Shown here: piece after piece, positions 34,712 through 43,044 of the stretch
Position numbering within the stretch: position 1 is the first letter of the stretch
Layout: every line of letters begins with the position of its first letter
NCBI GenBank assembly: GCA_965657085.1
Contig: CBFHND010000010.1
Span: 46,799-110,798, forward strand
Reading direction: 5' to 3'
Source of the DNA: CBFHND01 sp965657085
GTDB taxonomy: Bacteria; Pseudomonadota; Alphaproteobacteria; Rhodobacterales; Rhodobacteraceae
Length of the DNA: 64,000 bases
Position numbers and translations under genes: made by a program
Notes under the pieces: model-generated
Seen by the model: the letters and a program-made list of their open reading frames with translations, nothing else
Database searches by the model: none
What the model was told of the DNA's origin: nothing

Positions 34712-35350
34712 CTACGACATCCGCTCGGAAATCTGCGCCGCCCATGCCGCGTTGGCCTCGGCCAAGGCGTTGATTTCTGTGGCCACGACACCGAAACCGG
34801 CACCTGCGCTGCCCGCACGCGCCGCCTCGATGCGCGCATTGATCGACAACAGGGACAATTCGCGCACCGACGCGCTGATCTTGCCCGCCAGTTCAAGGAT
34901 CTCCCGGTGCGCCTGAGCGGTCTGCTCTGCCCGGTCGCGCAGTTCGTCGCGCAGTGCGGTTTCCGCGGCTGCGTCAACCACCAGACCATAGAAATAGAGC
35001 GGCGTTTCACCGTCAAACACGCCTCCGCCACGTTCGCGCACGGGCTTTGCCACGCCGTCCGGACGAACGATGCGGTACGAGATGTCCCAAGAGTGACGCG
35101 CACGCGTGGCCTGATCGATCTGCGCCAACACACTGTCTACATCATCGGGGTGCGTGATCTCGTCATAGGACACAAGGCGGTTGTGCAAAAGGGCATCCGG
35201 GTCACGCCCGGTGATCGCACGCACGTTGCCCGCCAGGAACTCCATGGTCGATGCCGCGTCCGGCGCACAGCGATAGACAAAGCAATTTGACGCCTCAAGC
35301 GCACCATAAATGATTTCGAGCGGGTCAAGCTGGGGAGAGGTGTCCTTCAT
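34712..35350 (-). CDS. Soluble PAS sensor with a truncated chemoreceptor-like tip
   Basis: 212 aa, no membrane segment or signal peptide. Residues about 20-130 form a PAS domain with PAC-like end (SYDEITHPDDVDSVLAQIDQ, DGETPLYFYGLVVD), then a helical linker and a piece resembling the methyl-accepting protein hairpin tip (LSLLSINARIEAARAG and GFGVVATEINALA), ending soon afterwards at SERMS. Full receptors continue for about 100 residues more. Could act as a cytosolic energy or redox taxis input, or a one-component partner of another kinase; function unknown. Confidence 0.7.
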   Translation of the reverse strand: MKDTSPQLDPLEIIYGALEASNCFVYRCAPDAASTMEFLAGNVRAITGRDPDALLHNRLVSYDEITHPDDVDSVLAQIDQATRARHSWDISYRIVRPDGVAKPVRERGGGVFDGETPLYFYGLVVDAAAETALRDELRDRAEQTAQAHREILELAGKISASVRELSLLSINARIEAARAGSAGAGFGVVATEINALAEANAAWAAQISERMS

Positions 35351-35398
35351 CCTTCGGTCATATCAAGGTGTTGGTTAATAATTTGTATCCTCGCAGCA

Positions 35399-35426
35399 AA
35401 AAGGGCGACCCGAAGGCCGCCCTTTT
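35399..35426 (-). terminator. Rho-independent terminator of the amt operon
   Basis: Stem AAAAGGGCG (35399-35407) / CGCCCTTTT (35418-35426) with an 11-nt loop and T-rich flanks on both strands; it lies just after the 56-aa gene downstream of amt and also faces the PAS gene start. Confidence 0.75.
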
Positions 35427-35446
35427 CAAGTCCCCGAAAACCGGGA

Positions 35447-35617
35447 TCAGTCGTACTTGGAATAACGCTTGTGTTCCGAACGGTTGCCCGCCCACAGAAC
35501 GTAGACGCAGATTGCAATCGCGATCACGGTGTAGACGCCCGGCATCGCAGACCCCCACCCCATGAACTGCGCGCCATCCACGACATCCCAGGTTGCACTT
35601 TCATATGGAAAACCCAT
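35447..35617 (-). CDS. Small membrane protein (56 aa) companion of Amt
   Basis: Too short for most gene callers. AAGGAGAGAACC is an excellent SD 7 nt before ATG 35617. The protein MGFPYESATWDVVDGAQFMG... has one clear membrane helix (VYTVIAIAICVYVLWAG, residues 29-43) and a charged C-terminal tail (NRSEHKRYSKYD). It lies 25 nt after the ammonium transporter stop and before a terminator, so it is co-transcribed with amt. No known family recognised; likely a subunit or modulator of the transporter. Confidence 0.75.
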   Translation of the reverse strand: MGFPYESATWDVVDGAQFMGWGSAMPGVYTVIAIAICVYVLWAGNRSEHKRYSKYD

Positions 35618-35642
35618 GGTTCTCTCCTTTTCTCAGATGTCG

Positions 35643-37037
35643 TTAGCTGGCAGCCGGGCTCGAAGCCGGAATGCCTTCGGGATAGCCTTGAGCCGGTACT
35701 TTGACCGTATCCAGACCTGCGATCTGTGCAGCTTCGGACACTTGCAGCATCCCAATCCCCTTCAGGACCAGGGACACGACGTAGCCAGGCACAAAGCCCA
35801 CAAGGAAGAAGACAACCGCGCCGACAATCTGACCGATCAGGCTGATGGTTGGCGCTTCGCCCGCTGCACCCTGCAAGGACGGATAGCCGCTGGCGAAGAT
35901 GCCCAGCATGACCACACCGTAAAGGCCGATCGTCCCGTGCACCGTGACAGCGCCGACAGCATCATCGATACCGCGACGTTCCAGCCAATTGGCACATGGC
36001 TTGAGGATCACACCAGCCGAGAAGGCAATGATGAAGGCCAGCGCAGGGAAGTAGAGATCAAGACCGGAGGCCACCGAGATGATCCCGGCCAGAGCGCCCG
36101 ACATCATCCAGAATGGGTCCTTGGTAAAGATCCACGACCCGATGATACCGCCCGCGATCCCCATCAGGATGTTGAACGACAAGGCAGACAGGTTGATCGG
36201 TGTGCCATAGATCGTCGACGGTTTGTCGGCAAACCACGACCACGCCTCACCGGGCACGATCACGCAGGCCATGAGGAAACCCCAGAACCCCACGATGATC
36301 AACATCAGGCCCGTGACCGTCAGCGGCATGTTGTGCCCCACCAGATCATTGGCCGACCCATCGGCGTTGAACTTGCCCACACGTGGTCCAAGGTTGATCA
36401 GAACGCCCAGTGCAAAGAACCCGGCAACCGCGTGCACAAGGCCCGCCGCACCAAAGTCATGTACGCCCCATTGCGTGACCAACCAGCCATCGGCGTGCCA
36501 GCCCCATGCGGCCGCAAGAACCCAGGCAAAAGAGCCCAGCACGATCGCCAGAATGACAAACCCCACGGTCTGGATGCGTTCGATGACCGATCCCGACATG
36601 ATCGACGCGGTGGTGCATGCAAACAGGGCAAAGGCACCAAAGAACACGCCTGACGCCTGATCGGCGATGTTCGGCCCCATGTATTGCGCGCTTTCACCCC
36701 AGCCCCATGCGATGGCATTGGCGTATTCGGCGCCCGAGATGCCCGCAGGACCTGCGGAGAGGGTGAAACCCGTCGGGAACCCCCAGTAGACCCACCAGCC
36801 AAAGAAATAGAACGTCGGGATCATGAAGGCGAAGGCCAGGATGTTCTTCACACCCGAGGACAACACGTTCTTGAGCCGGGACGCACCCATTTCATAGGCC
36901 AGAAAGCCCGCATGGATGATGATCATCAGCGGGATGGTCAGATAATAGAATGTTTCGGCAAACATGGTGTTTGTCACACCCGCACTGCCCTCGAGTTCGG
37001 CCACCTTCGCGGCCAGTTCGGCAAGTTGTTCTTCCAC
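35643..37037 (-). CDS. amt: Ammonium transporter (Amt/MEP/Rh family)
   Basis: 464 aa, about eleven membrane helices. GTG start at 37037 is supported by GGAGGGTAAC. The extra N-terminus (EEQLAELAAKVAELEGSAG) is a short coiled coil before the first helix. Family marks: FAETFYYLTIPLMIIIHAGFLAYEMG, DFGAAGLVHAVAGFFALGVLINLGPRVG with a pore His, and DDAVGAVTVHGTIGLYG with the second His. Sits divergently beside the N-methylglutamate synthase genes, fitting uptake or recapture of ammonium during methylamine nitrogen use. No glnK gene is adjacent. Confidence 0.92.
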   Translation of the reverse strand: MEEQLAELAAKVAELEGSAGVTNTMFAETFYYLTIPLMIIIHAGFLAYEMGASRLKNVLSSGVKNILAFAFMIPTFYFFGWWVYWGFPTGFTLSAGPAGISGAEYANAIAWGWGESAQYMGPNIADQASGVFFGAFALFACTTASIMSGSVIERIQTVGFVILAIVLGSFAWVLAAAWGWHADGWLVTQWGVHDFGAAGLVHAVAGFFALGVLINLGPRVGKFNADGSANDLVGHNMPLTVTGLMLIIVGFWGFLMACVIVPGEAWSWFADKPSTIYGTPINLSALSFNILMGIAGGIIGSWIFTKDPFWMMSGALAGIISVASGLDLYFPALAFIIAFSAGVILKPCANWLERRGIDDAVGAVTVHGTIGLYGVVMLGIFASGYPSLQGAAGEAPTISLIGQIVGAVVFFLVGFVPGYVVSLVLKGIGMLQVSEAAQIAGLDTVKVPAQGYPEGIPASSPAAS

Positions 37038-37109
37038 GTTACCCTCCGTGTCGTCTGTTGGATGCGCGTCAATTCTTTATGGCTTCCAGAGCGCGCTACA
37101 GAATTACAA

Positions 37110-37130
37110 GCACAGTATACCGCCGTGTGC
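37110..37130. promoter_or_regulatory. Inverted repeat in the amt/mgsA divergent region
   Basis: GCACA-N11-TGTGC, symmetric arms 37110-37114 and 37126-37130, with TATACCGCC between. It could be an operator for amt or mgs; the spacing does not match a classic NtrC site. Confidence 0.3.
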
Positions 37131-37171
37131 CTAGTATTTTTTGCCCTTTGTGAAAAAAAGTTTCCCACCAG

Positions 37172-37200
37172 TTGAGCGGCGAATTTTTTGATGCTAGCGT
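37172..37200 (+). promoter_or_regulatory. Possible promoter of mgsABC
   Basis: TTGAGC (37172-37177), 17-bp spacer, TAGCGT (37195-37200), 45 nt before the mgsA start. Half-matching hexamers with ideal spacing; tentative. Confidence 0.3.
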
Positions 37201-37244
37201 TTGAGTCGGTCACGCAAGGTGACAGGTATCGGAGGATTATGCCC

Positions 37245-38171
37245 ATGTGCGGCATCGTTGGATTGTTCTTGAAAGATCGTGCGCTCGAACCTCAGTTGGG
37301 TCAGATGCTCACCGAAATGCTGGTCACCATGACGGACCGCGGCCCCGACAGTGCGGGCATCGCGATTTATGGCGGTCAAACAAAGGGTAAGACAAAGTTG
37401 ACGGTACAGTCCGACACCCCTGACGTGTCCTTCAAACACCTTGATAAGGAACTGTCCAAAGAGATCACCGGGCAGGCCAGGATCAGGGTCAAGGACACCC
37501 ACGCGGTGCTTGAAATTCCCGCCGATCAGGGGCCTGCGGCACGCGCGGCCCTGACCACCCTGCGCCCCGAGGTTCGGGTGATGAGCGCAGGCGATTCACT
37601 GGAGATCTACAAAGAGGTCGGCCTGCCTAAAGATGTGGCAGCACGATTCGACATTGCCTCCATGGCGGGCAGCCACGGTATCGGCCACACGCGCATGGCG
37701 ACCGAATCTGCGGTGACTACCATGGGCGCGCACCCGTTCAACACCGGTCTGGACCAGTGCCTGGTGCACAACGGCTCGCTCAGCAATCACAACAGCCTGC
37801 GCCGCAAGCTGCGCCGCGAAGGTGTTCACATCGAAACCGAGAACGACACCGAAGTGGGCGCCGCCTATCTGACCTGGCGGATGAACCAAGGTGCAACGCT
37901 GGGCGAGGCGCTGGAAAGCGGGCTGAACGATCTGGATGGGTTCTTTACCTTCGTTGTGGGGACCGAGGACGGCTTTGGCGTGGTGCGTGACCCCATCGCC
38001 TGCAAGCCCGCGGTGATGGCCGAAACCGATCAATACGTGGCCTTCGGCAGCGAATATCGCGCGTTGGTGAACCTGCCGGGCATCGAAGACGCCCGCGTTT
38101 GGGAACCCGAGCCCGCGACTGTTTATTTCTGGTCGCACTCCGACCTTCCTTCGACAAAAAAGGCCGCATAA
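37245..38171 (+). CDS. mgsA: N-methylglutamate synthase subunit A (class II glutamine amidotransferase)
   Basis: 308-aa Ntn-type amidotransferase homologous to the glutaminase part of glutamate synthase. I place the start at ATG 37245, 9 nt after GGAGG, because the second residue is then the catalytic Cys (MCGIVGLFL) exposed after Met removal; the ATG six nt earlier would bury it. Other conserved parts: MLVTMTDRGPDSAGIAIY, GHTRMATES, HNGSLSNHNSLR. With MgsB and MgsC it makes N-methylglutamate from gamma-glutamylmethylamide and 2-oxoglutarate/glutamate. Abuts mgsB directly. Confidence 0.85.
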   Translation: MCGIVGLFLKDRALEPQLGQMLTEMLVTMTDRGPDSAGIAIYGGQTKGKTKLTVQSDTPDVSFKHLDKELSKEITGQARIRVKDTHAVLEIPADQGPAARAALTTLRPEVRVMSAGDSLEIYKEVGLPKDVAARFDIASMAGSHGIGHTRMATESAVTTMGAHPFNTGLDQCLVHNGSLSNHNSLRRKLRREGVHIETENDTEVGAAYLTWRMNQGATLGEALESGLNDLDGFFTFVVGTEDGFGVVRDPIACKPAVMAETDQYVAFGSEYRALVNLPGIEDARVWEPEPATVYFWSHSDLPSTKKAA

Positions 38172-38849
38172 ATGCAGACCATTGACCTCGGCCAACAAGA
38201 CCTGCGTTCGCTGAACGCGACATTGCAGGATCAGGCGAAAGAGACCAACCAGACCGCGTGGGAAATCGTGAACCCCAAGGGCGCACACGCCATTGCCGTG
38301 GGTCTGGACGCCCCCATCGAAGTGACGGTGAAGGGATCGACGGGTTACTACTGTGCCGGCATGAACAAGCAGGCGACCGTCAATGTCACCGGATCTGTCG
38401 GGCCCGGCGTGGCCGAAAACATGATGTCGGGCACCGTGGTGATCGAGGGCGACGCCAGCCAGTATGCAGGGGCCACCGGCAACGGCGGTCTGTTGGTGAT
38501 CAAGGGCAATGCGTCTTCGCGCTGCGGCATTTCGATGAAGGGCATCAACATCGTGGTGCATGGCAACATCGGTCACATGTCGGCCTTCATGGCACAGTCG
38601 GGCACGTTGGTCGTGTGCGGGGATGCGGGCGATGCTTTGGGCGATTCCATCTACGAGGCGAAACTGTTCGTGCGCGGATCCGTGAAATCATTGGGTGCGG
38701 ATTGTATCGAAAAGGAAATACGCCCCGAACACCTGACGGAATTGGCCCAACTGCTCGAGGCCGCGGGTTCCGACGCCAAGCCCGAAGAGTTCAAACGCTA
38801 CGGCTCTGCCCGCCAGCTTTACAATTTCAACATCGACAACGCCTACTGA
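38172..38849 (+). CDS. mgsB: N-methylglutamate synthase subunit B (GXGXG beta-helix domain)
   Basis: 225 aa, corresponding to the C-terminal GXGXG domain of glutamate synthase: repeated glycine turns as in SGTVVIEGDASQYAG, GGLLVIKGNASSRCG, GINIVVHGNIG, GTLVVCGDAG. Structural subunit bridging glutaminase and synthase parts. Starts right after the mgsA stop with AAAGG 9 nt upstream. Confidence 0.85.
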   Translation: MQTIDLGQQDLRSLNATLQDQAKETNQTAWEIVNPKGAHAIAVGLDAPIEVTVKGSTGYYCAGMNKQATVNVTGSVGPGVAENMMSGTVVIEGDASQYAGATGNGGLLVIKGNASSRCGISMKGINIVVHGNIGHMSAFMAQSGTLVVCGDAGDALGDSIYEAKLFVRGSVKSLGADCIEKEIRPEHLTELAQLLEAAGSDAKPEEFKRYGSARQLYNFNIDNAY

Positions 38850-38866
38850 GGCCTGAGGGAAACGCG

Positions 38867-40210
38867 ATGAAAGACGACCACAAGGGCGCACCGCGCACCG
38901 TCCCGATCCAGTCGGCGACATTCTCCAACCCGATCAACGCCGAAATCCGGCGTGCGGCGGCCACCGGCATCTACGACATTCGCGGTGGCGGGGCCAAGCG
39001 CAAGCTGCCCCACTTCGACGACCTGCTGTTTCTGGGCGCATCCATGTCGCGCTATCCGCTCGAAGGTTACCGCGAGAAATGCGAGACGTCCGTGACGCTG
39101 GGCACCCGCTTTGCAAAGAACCCCATTCACCTCGACATCCCCATCACCATCGCGGGCATGTCCTTTGGCGCGCTGTCTGGTCCGGCCAAGGAGGCACTGG
39201 GACGCGGGGCTACTCTGGCAGGGACCTCCACGACCACCGGCGACGGCGGCATGACGCCCGAGGAACGTGGTCACTCCAACAAGCTGGTCTATCAATACCT
39301 GCCTTCGCGCTACGGGATGAACCCCGATGACCTGCGCCGCGCCGATGCCATCGAAGTGGTGGTTGGCCAGGGCGCCAAGCCCGGCGGCGGCGGGATGCTC
39401 TTGGGTCAGAAGATCAGCGACCGCGTGGCCGAGATGCGCAACCTGCCCAAGGGCATCGACCAACGGTCCGCCTGTCGACACCCCGACTGGACTGGTCCCG
39501 ATGACCTCGAGATCAAGATTCTCGAGCTGCGCGAAATCACCTCGTGGCGCGTTCCGATCTACATCAAGGTCGGCGGCGCACGCCCCTATTTCGATACAAC
39601 GCTGGCGGTCAAGGCGGGCGCGGATGTGGTTGTTCTGGACGGGATGCAAGGCGGTACGGCCGCGACGCAGGACGTGTTCATCGAACACGTGGGCCAACCC
39701 ATTCTGGCCTGTATCCGAGAGGCCGTGCGTGCCCTGCAGGATCTGGGTATGCACCGCGAGGTGCAGTTGATCGTGTCAGGCGGTGTGCGCACCGGCGCGG
39801 ATGTGGCCAAGTGCATGGCGCTGGGGGCAGATGCGGTGGCCATTGGTACTGCTGCACTGATCGCCTTGGGCGACAACGACCCCAAGTGGGAAGACGAGTA
39901 TCAAAAGCTCGGGACCACGGCGGGGGCCTATGACGACTGGCACGAGGGGCAGGACCCTGCGGGCATCACCACCCAGGATCCCGACCTGATGGCACGGTTC
40001 GACCCCATCGAGGGCGGGCGACGACTGAACAACTATCTCAAGGTCATGACGCTTGAGGCGCAGACCATCGCGCGCGCCTGTGGCAAGAACCATGTGCACA
40101 ACCTTGAACCCGAGGACCTGTGCGCCGTGACGATGGAGGCCGCCGCCATGGCCAAAATCCCATTGGCCGGCACTGACTGGTACCCCGGCAAGCCCGGAAC
40201 ATCCTACTAA
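38867..40210 (+). CDS. mgsC: N-methylglutamate synthase subunit C (FMN glutamate-synthase domain)
   Basis: 447 aa. Glutamate-synthase-like TIM barrel: ITIAGMSFGALSGPAKEALGRGA, TTTGDGGMTPEERGHS, ADVVVLDGMQGGTAATQDVF, SGGVRTGADVAKCMALGADAVAIGTAALIALG (FMN phosphate site). Catalyses transfer of the methylamine moiety with FMN. ATG 38867 follows CTGAGGGAAACGCG; the longer reading frame starting at 38258 overlaps mgsB and is a shadow. Coupled to mgsAB, followed by a hairpin before gmaS. Confidence 0.85.
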   Translation: MKDDHKGAPRTVPIQSATFSNPINAEIRRAAATGIYDIRGGGAKRKLPHFDDLLFLGASMSRYPLEGYREKCETSVTLGTRFAKNPIHLDIPITIAGMSFGALSGPAKEALGRGATLAGTSTTTGDGGMTPEERGHSNKLVYQYLPSRYGMNPDDLRRADAIEVVVGQGAKPGGGGMLLGQKISDRVAEMRNLPKGIDQRSACRHPDWTGPDDLEIKILELREITSWRVPIYIKVGGARPYFDTTLAVKAGADVVVLDGMQGGTAATQDVFIEHVGQPILACIREAVRALQDLGMHREVQLIVSGGVRTGADVAKCMALGADAVAIGTAALIALGDNDPKWEDEYQKLGTTAGAYDDWHEGQDPAGITTQDPDLMARFDPIEGGRRLNNYLKVMTLEAQTIARACGKNHVHNLEPEDLCAVTMEAAAMAKIPLAGTDWYPGKPGTSY

Positions 40211-40217
40211 CCCATCA

Positions 40218-40244
40218 GGGCGCGGCCATCCCCGGCACGCGCCC
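40218..40244 (+). terminator. Intercistronic hairpin between mgsC and gmaS
   Basis: 7-bp stem GGGCGCG (40218-40224)/CGCGCCC (40238-40244) followed by TTTT, 7 nt after the mgsC stop. Partial terminator likely; gmaS probably receives both read-through and its own transcripts. Confidence 0.6.
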
Positions 40245-40281
40245 TTTTCAATGACAAAGACGACAACAGGGAAAAACGATC

Positions 40282-41610
40282 ATGGCAACTGATCTGGCAA
40301 AATTCGCAGCCGACAACGGCGTCAAATACTTTATGATCTCGTTCACCGACCTCTTTGGAGGGCAACGTGCCAAGCTGGTGCCTGCGCGCGCCATCGCGGA
40401 CATGCAGGAAGACGGCGCAGGCTTTGCAGGCTTTGCCACGTGGCTGGACCTGACGCCCGCACACCCCGATATGCTGGCCGTGCCGGACCCCGAGGCGGTG
40501 ATCATCCTGCCCTGGGACAAGACCATCGCATGGGTGCCCGCCGATTGCGTGATGGAGGATGAGCCCGTCGAACAGGCCCCGCGCAACGTCTTGCGCAAGC
40601 TCATCGCAGAAGCCGCCGCCGAGGGCATGCACGTCAAGACCGGCATCGAGGCCGAGTTCTTCCTGCTGACGCCCGAGGGCGACCAGATCAGCGACCCCTT
40701 CGATACGGCGGCCAAGCCCTGTTATGACCAGCAGGCGTTCATGCGCCGCCTCGACGTGATCCGCGAGATTTCCGATCACATGCTCGAACTGGGCTGGAAC
40801 CCGTATCAGAACGACCACGAGGACGCGAACGGCCAGTGGGAAATGAACTGGGACTTCGACGATGCGCTGCGCACGGCGGACAAGCACAGCTTTTTCAAGT
40901 TCATGGCGAAATGCGTGGCGGAAAAGCACGGCTACCGCGCGACCTTCATGCCCAAGCCCATCGAGGGCCTTACCGGCAACGGCTGCCACGCGCATATCTC
41001 GGTCTGGGATGCGCCGGGGGCCGCGTCCAAAACCAACGTCTTTGCCGGCGCAGGCGAAGGCCAGACCGGCGAAGTGGGTCTGTCGGAACGTGGCAAGCAT
41101 TTCCTCGGCGGGATCATGAAGCACGCCAGCGCGCTGGCCGCGATCACCAATCCCACGGTCAACAGCTACAAGCGGATCAACGCGCCGCGCACCATGTCGG
41201 GGGCCACATGGGCGCCCAACACCGTGACGTGGACGGGCAACAACCGCACGCACATGGTGCGCGTCCCCGGCCCCGGCCGGTTCGAACTGCGCCTGCCGGA
41301 TGGGGCGGCCAACCCCTACCTGTTGCAGGCGGTCATCATCGCGGCGGGCCTTTCCGGCATCCGTTCCAAGGCCGATCCGGGCAAGCGCCACGACATCGAC
41401 ATGTATGCCGAGGGCCACAAGGTGCGCGGCGCGCCCAAGCTGCCGCTGAACCTGCTGGATGCCTTGCGCGAATACGACAAGGACAAGGGCCTGAAAGCTG
41501 CCATGGGCGATGAATTCAGCGCCGCCTATCTGAAGATGAAACACCAGGAATGGAATTCCTACGTGTCCCACTTCAGCGCATGGGAACGCGAGAACACACT
41601 GGATATCTAG
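40282..41610 (+). CDS. gmaS: Gamma-glutamylmethylamide synthetase (glutamine-synthetase family)
   Basis: 442 aa, smaller than GlnA. GS-fold segments: TDLFGGQRAKLVPA, KTGIEAEFFLLTPEG (metal-binding Glu), NDHEDANGQWEMNWDFDDAL, FMPKPIEGLTGNGCHAHISVW, NSYKRINAPRTMSGATWAPN, RVPGPGRFELRLPDG. Ligates monomethylamine to glutamate with ATP, the entry step of the indirect methylamine pathway whose next enzyme, MgsABC, is encoded just upstream. Position in mgsABC-gmaS distinguishes it from a housekeeping GlnA or a polyamine GlnA. AGGGAAAAACGATC is the SD region. Confidence 0.9.
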   Translation: MATDLAKFAADNGVKYFMISFTDLFGGQRAKLVPARAIADMQEDGAGFAGFATWLDLTPAHPDMLAVPDPEAVIILPWDKTIAWVPADCVMEDEPVEQAPRNVLRKLIAEAAAEGMHVKTGIEAEFFLLTPEGDQISDPFDTAAKPCYDQQAFMRRLDVIREISDHMLELGWNPYQNDHEDANGQWEMNWDFDDALRTADKHSFFKFMAKCVAEKHGYRATFMPKPIEGLTGNGCHAHISVWDAPGAASKTNVFAGAGEGQTGEVGLSERGKHFLGGIMKHASALAAITNPTVNSYKRINAPRTMSGATWAPNTVTWTGNNRTHMVRVPGPGRFELRLPDGAANPYLLQAVIIAAGLSGIRSKADPGKRHDIDMYAEGHKVRGAPKLPLNLLDALREYDKDKGLKAAMGDEFSAAYLKMKHQEWNSYVSHFSAWERENTLDI

Positions 41611-41635
41611 GGGCGGTTTCCCGCTTCAGAAACTC

Positions 41636-41667
41636 GAACCCGCGCCTTTGCAAAAGGACGCGGGTTC
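41636..41667 (+). terminator. Terminator of the mgs-gmaS operon
   Basis: Long hairpin: GAACCCGCG-CCTTT-gca-AAAGG-A-CGCGGGTTC (one bulged A), 25 nt after the gmaS stop. The tail TGCGTTTCGG is only modestly T-rich. Confidence 0.65.
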
Positions 41668-41844
41668 TGCGTTTCGGGATGTGTCGGTCTGCGCGGAGTG
41701 AAGACGCAAGTGGGTGATACCAAGGTCAGCTTCTTTAATTGGGCGTTTGGGTCAAGCTCGTTTTCCTTCGTTGATAGGGATCATTGTCGCTCATCCGGGT
41801 CACGCTTTTCTTCGCAGTCTGGTTGATGCCACGTGGGGCATCGC

Positions 41845-42388
41845 TGCGTGCATGTGTCGGATTGGTTGAAGAACGCCATCGAGCGTGTCTGCGACGCCTC
41901 ATGGCAAGGCTGTCTGTCGTGTGCACTGGATGCGCAACGCCCTGGCGCACGTCTCACGCGGTCAGCACACCGTTGTGGCGGCTGCGATCCCTCAGGCCTT
42001 CGATCAGCCCGACCGTGCATCCGCAGGGGGGATGTGGCGCAAGGTGGCTGATCAGCTGCGGCCACGCTGGCCTGAACTGGCCACCCTCATGCACGACAGC
42101 GAGCACGACGTGCTGGCCACCATTTCCTTCCCGCGCCAGCATCGCACAAAGCTGCACAGCACTCGCCCGATTGAGCGTCTCAACAAGGACGTGATGCGCC
42201 GCGCCGACGTCGCGGGCATCTTCCCAAACGGGGCATCCATCATCCGCCTCATCGGCACCGTGCCGTTCGAACCGAACGACGAATGGCAGACCGCCAGCAG
42301 ATACATGCAGGTCGAAGCCTTCGCGCACTTCGATCAGGAGGAAACAGGCCCCATTTTCGGAAGCTCAACTCAAGCCGCCTGTTCATGA
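41845..42388 (+). pseudogene. IS256-family transposase remnant (N-terminus missing, frameshifted)
   Basis: Two frames must be joined. The first gives a piece like VSDWLKNAIERVCDASWQGC (start near 41845); from about 41915 the frame changes and continues CRVHWMRNALAHVSRGQHT, then KVADQLRPRWPELATLMHD, RPIERLNKDVMRRADVAGIFPN and IRLIGTVPFEPNDEWQTASRYM. This is the C-terminal half of a mutator/IS256-type DDE transposase. About 200 N-terminal residues are absent and a frameshift lies near 41915, so it is dead. It abuts an IS3 fragment. Confidence 0.8.
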
Positions 42389-42586
42389 CCTCCGGCAAAC
42401 CAATTTACACCACATTGACGGACGTGACCCGGATGCACCTTCCAGAAGCGCTTTCTTCCAACTTTGGATCATCGTCGGGTGAATCCCAAACCGGCTCGCG
42501 AGTTCCAACACCGTCTGTTCACCCTTCAGCGCCTCAAGCGCCACCTTCGCCTTGAACTCGGGCGAATGCTGCTTTCGTTTCGACAT
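42383..42586 (-). pseudogene. IS3-family OrfA transposase fragment
   Basis: The first about 55 residues are a clear IS3/IS911 OrfA start (MSKRKQHSPEFKAKVALEAL, LELASRFGIHPTMIQSWKKALLEGASG) with the helix-turn-helix. After GASG the match stops and the frame runs into PSMWCKLVCRRS, where it meets the IS256 remnant. OrfB is missing. Truncated element, perhaps by insertion or recombination with the neighbouring IS. Confidence 0.8.
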
Positions 42587-42654
42587 CTCTGATCTCCTTC
42601 TCGCCGAAGATCAGCAGACAACAAATCGCAGCTTACGTCAGTGTCCGCATTTCG

Positions 42655-43005
42655 GTGGTAGCTCAGTCCCTCGTGACACGCGCGGGCGTCGAGGCGTGGA
42701 TCGAAAAGGAGATCGGACACAGATACCGCTACGACCAGGTGCGCGATCCGCTCGACGGTCGCATGAAATACCGCTGTCTCTATGAGAAAGACGGAGCAGA
42801 TGTGCCGTTCGTGCTGGTGAACGACCACAAAAACGGCGACGGACGGGTGATCCTTTTTGAGCAGGAACCAGACGCGCAGCCCGTGGGTCTTCAACGGGGG
42901 CTGCCGGAACATGCCGGGGGGCGCCCGGTCGCCGGATGGCCATCGGGCAAACCGGCCGTCCTCAATTTGACACAGACCAAATCAACGGCACTGGCAAACA
43001 CGTAA
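42655..43005 (+). CDS. Hypothetical protein or gene fragment
   Basis: 116-codon frame starting at GTG 42655 with no convincing SD. The middle (IEKEIGHRYRYDQVRDPLDG, YRCLYEKDGADVPFVLVND) has a plausible protein composition; the C-terminal third is low-complexity proline/glycine. I recognise no family. Its place between IS fragments and an orphan TRAP operon suggests a broken gene end rather than a working gene. Confidence 0.25.
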   Translation: MVAQSLVTRAGVEAWIEKEIGHRYRYDQVRDPLDGRMKYRCLYEKDGADVPFVLVNDHKNGDGRVILFEQEPDAQPVGLQRGLPEHAGGRPVAGWPSGKPAVLNLTQTKSTALANT

Positions 43006-43044
43006 TCCTTGGCGAATGCCCGCCTCCGCAACAGGCAACATCCT

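Noticed and set aside
37038..37244. Sigma-54 promoter/NtrC site for amt
   Set aside because: No GG-N10-GC element with the required context and no GCAC-N7-GTGC repeat was found in the gap; the visible repeat has 11-nt spacing with longer arms.
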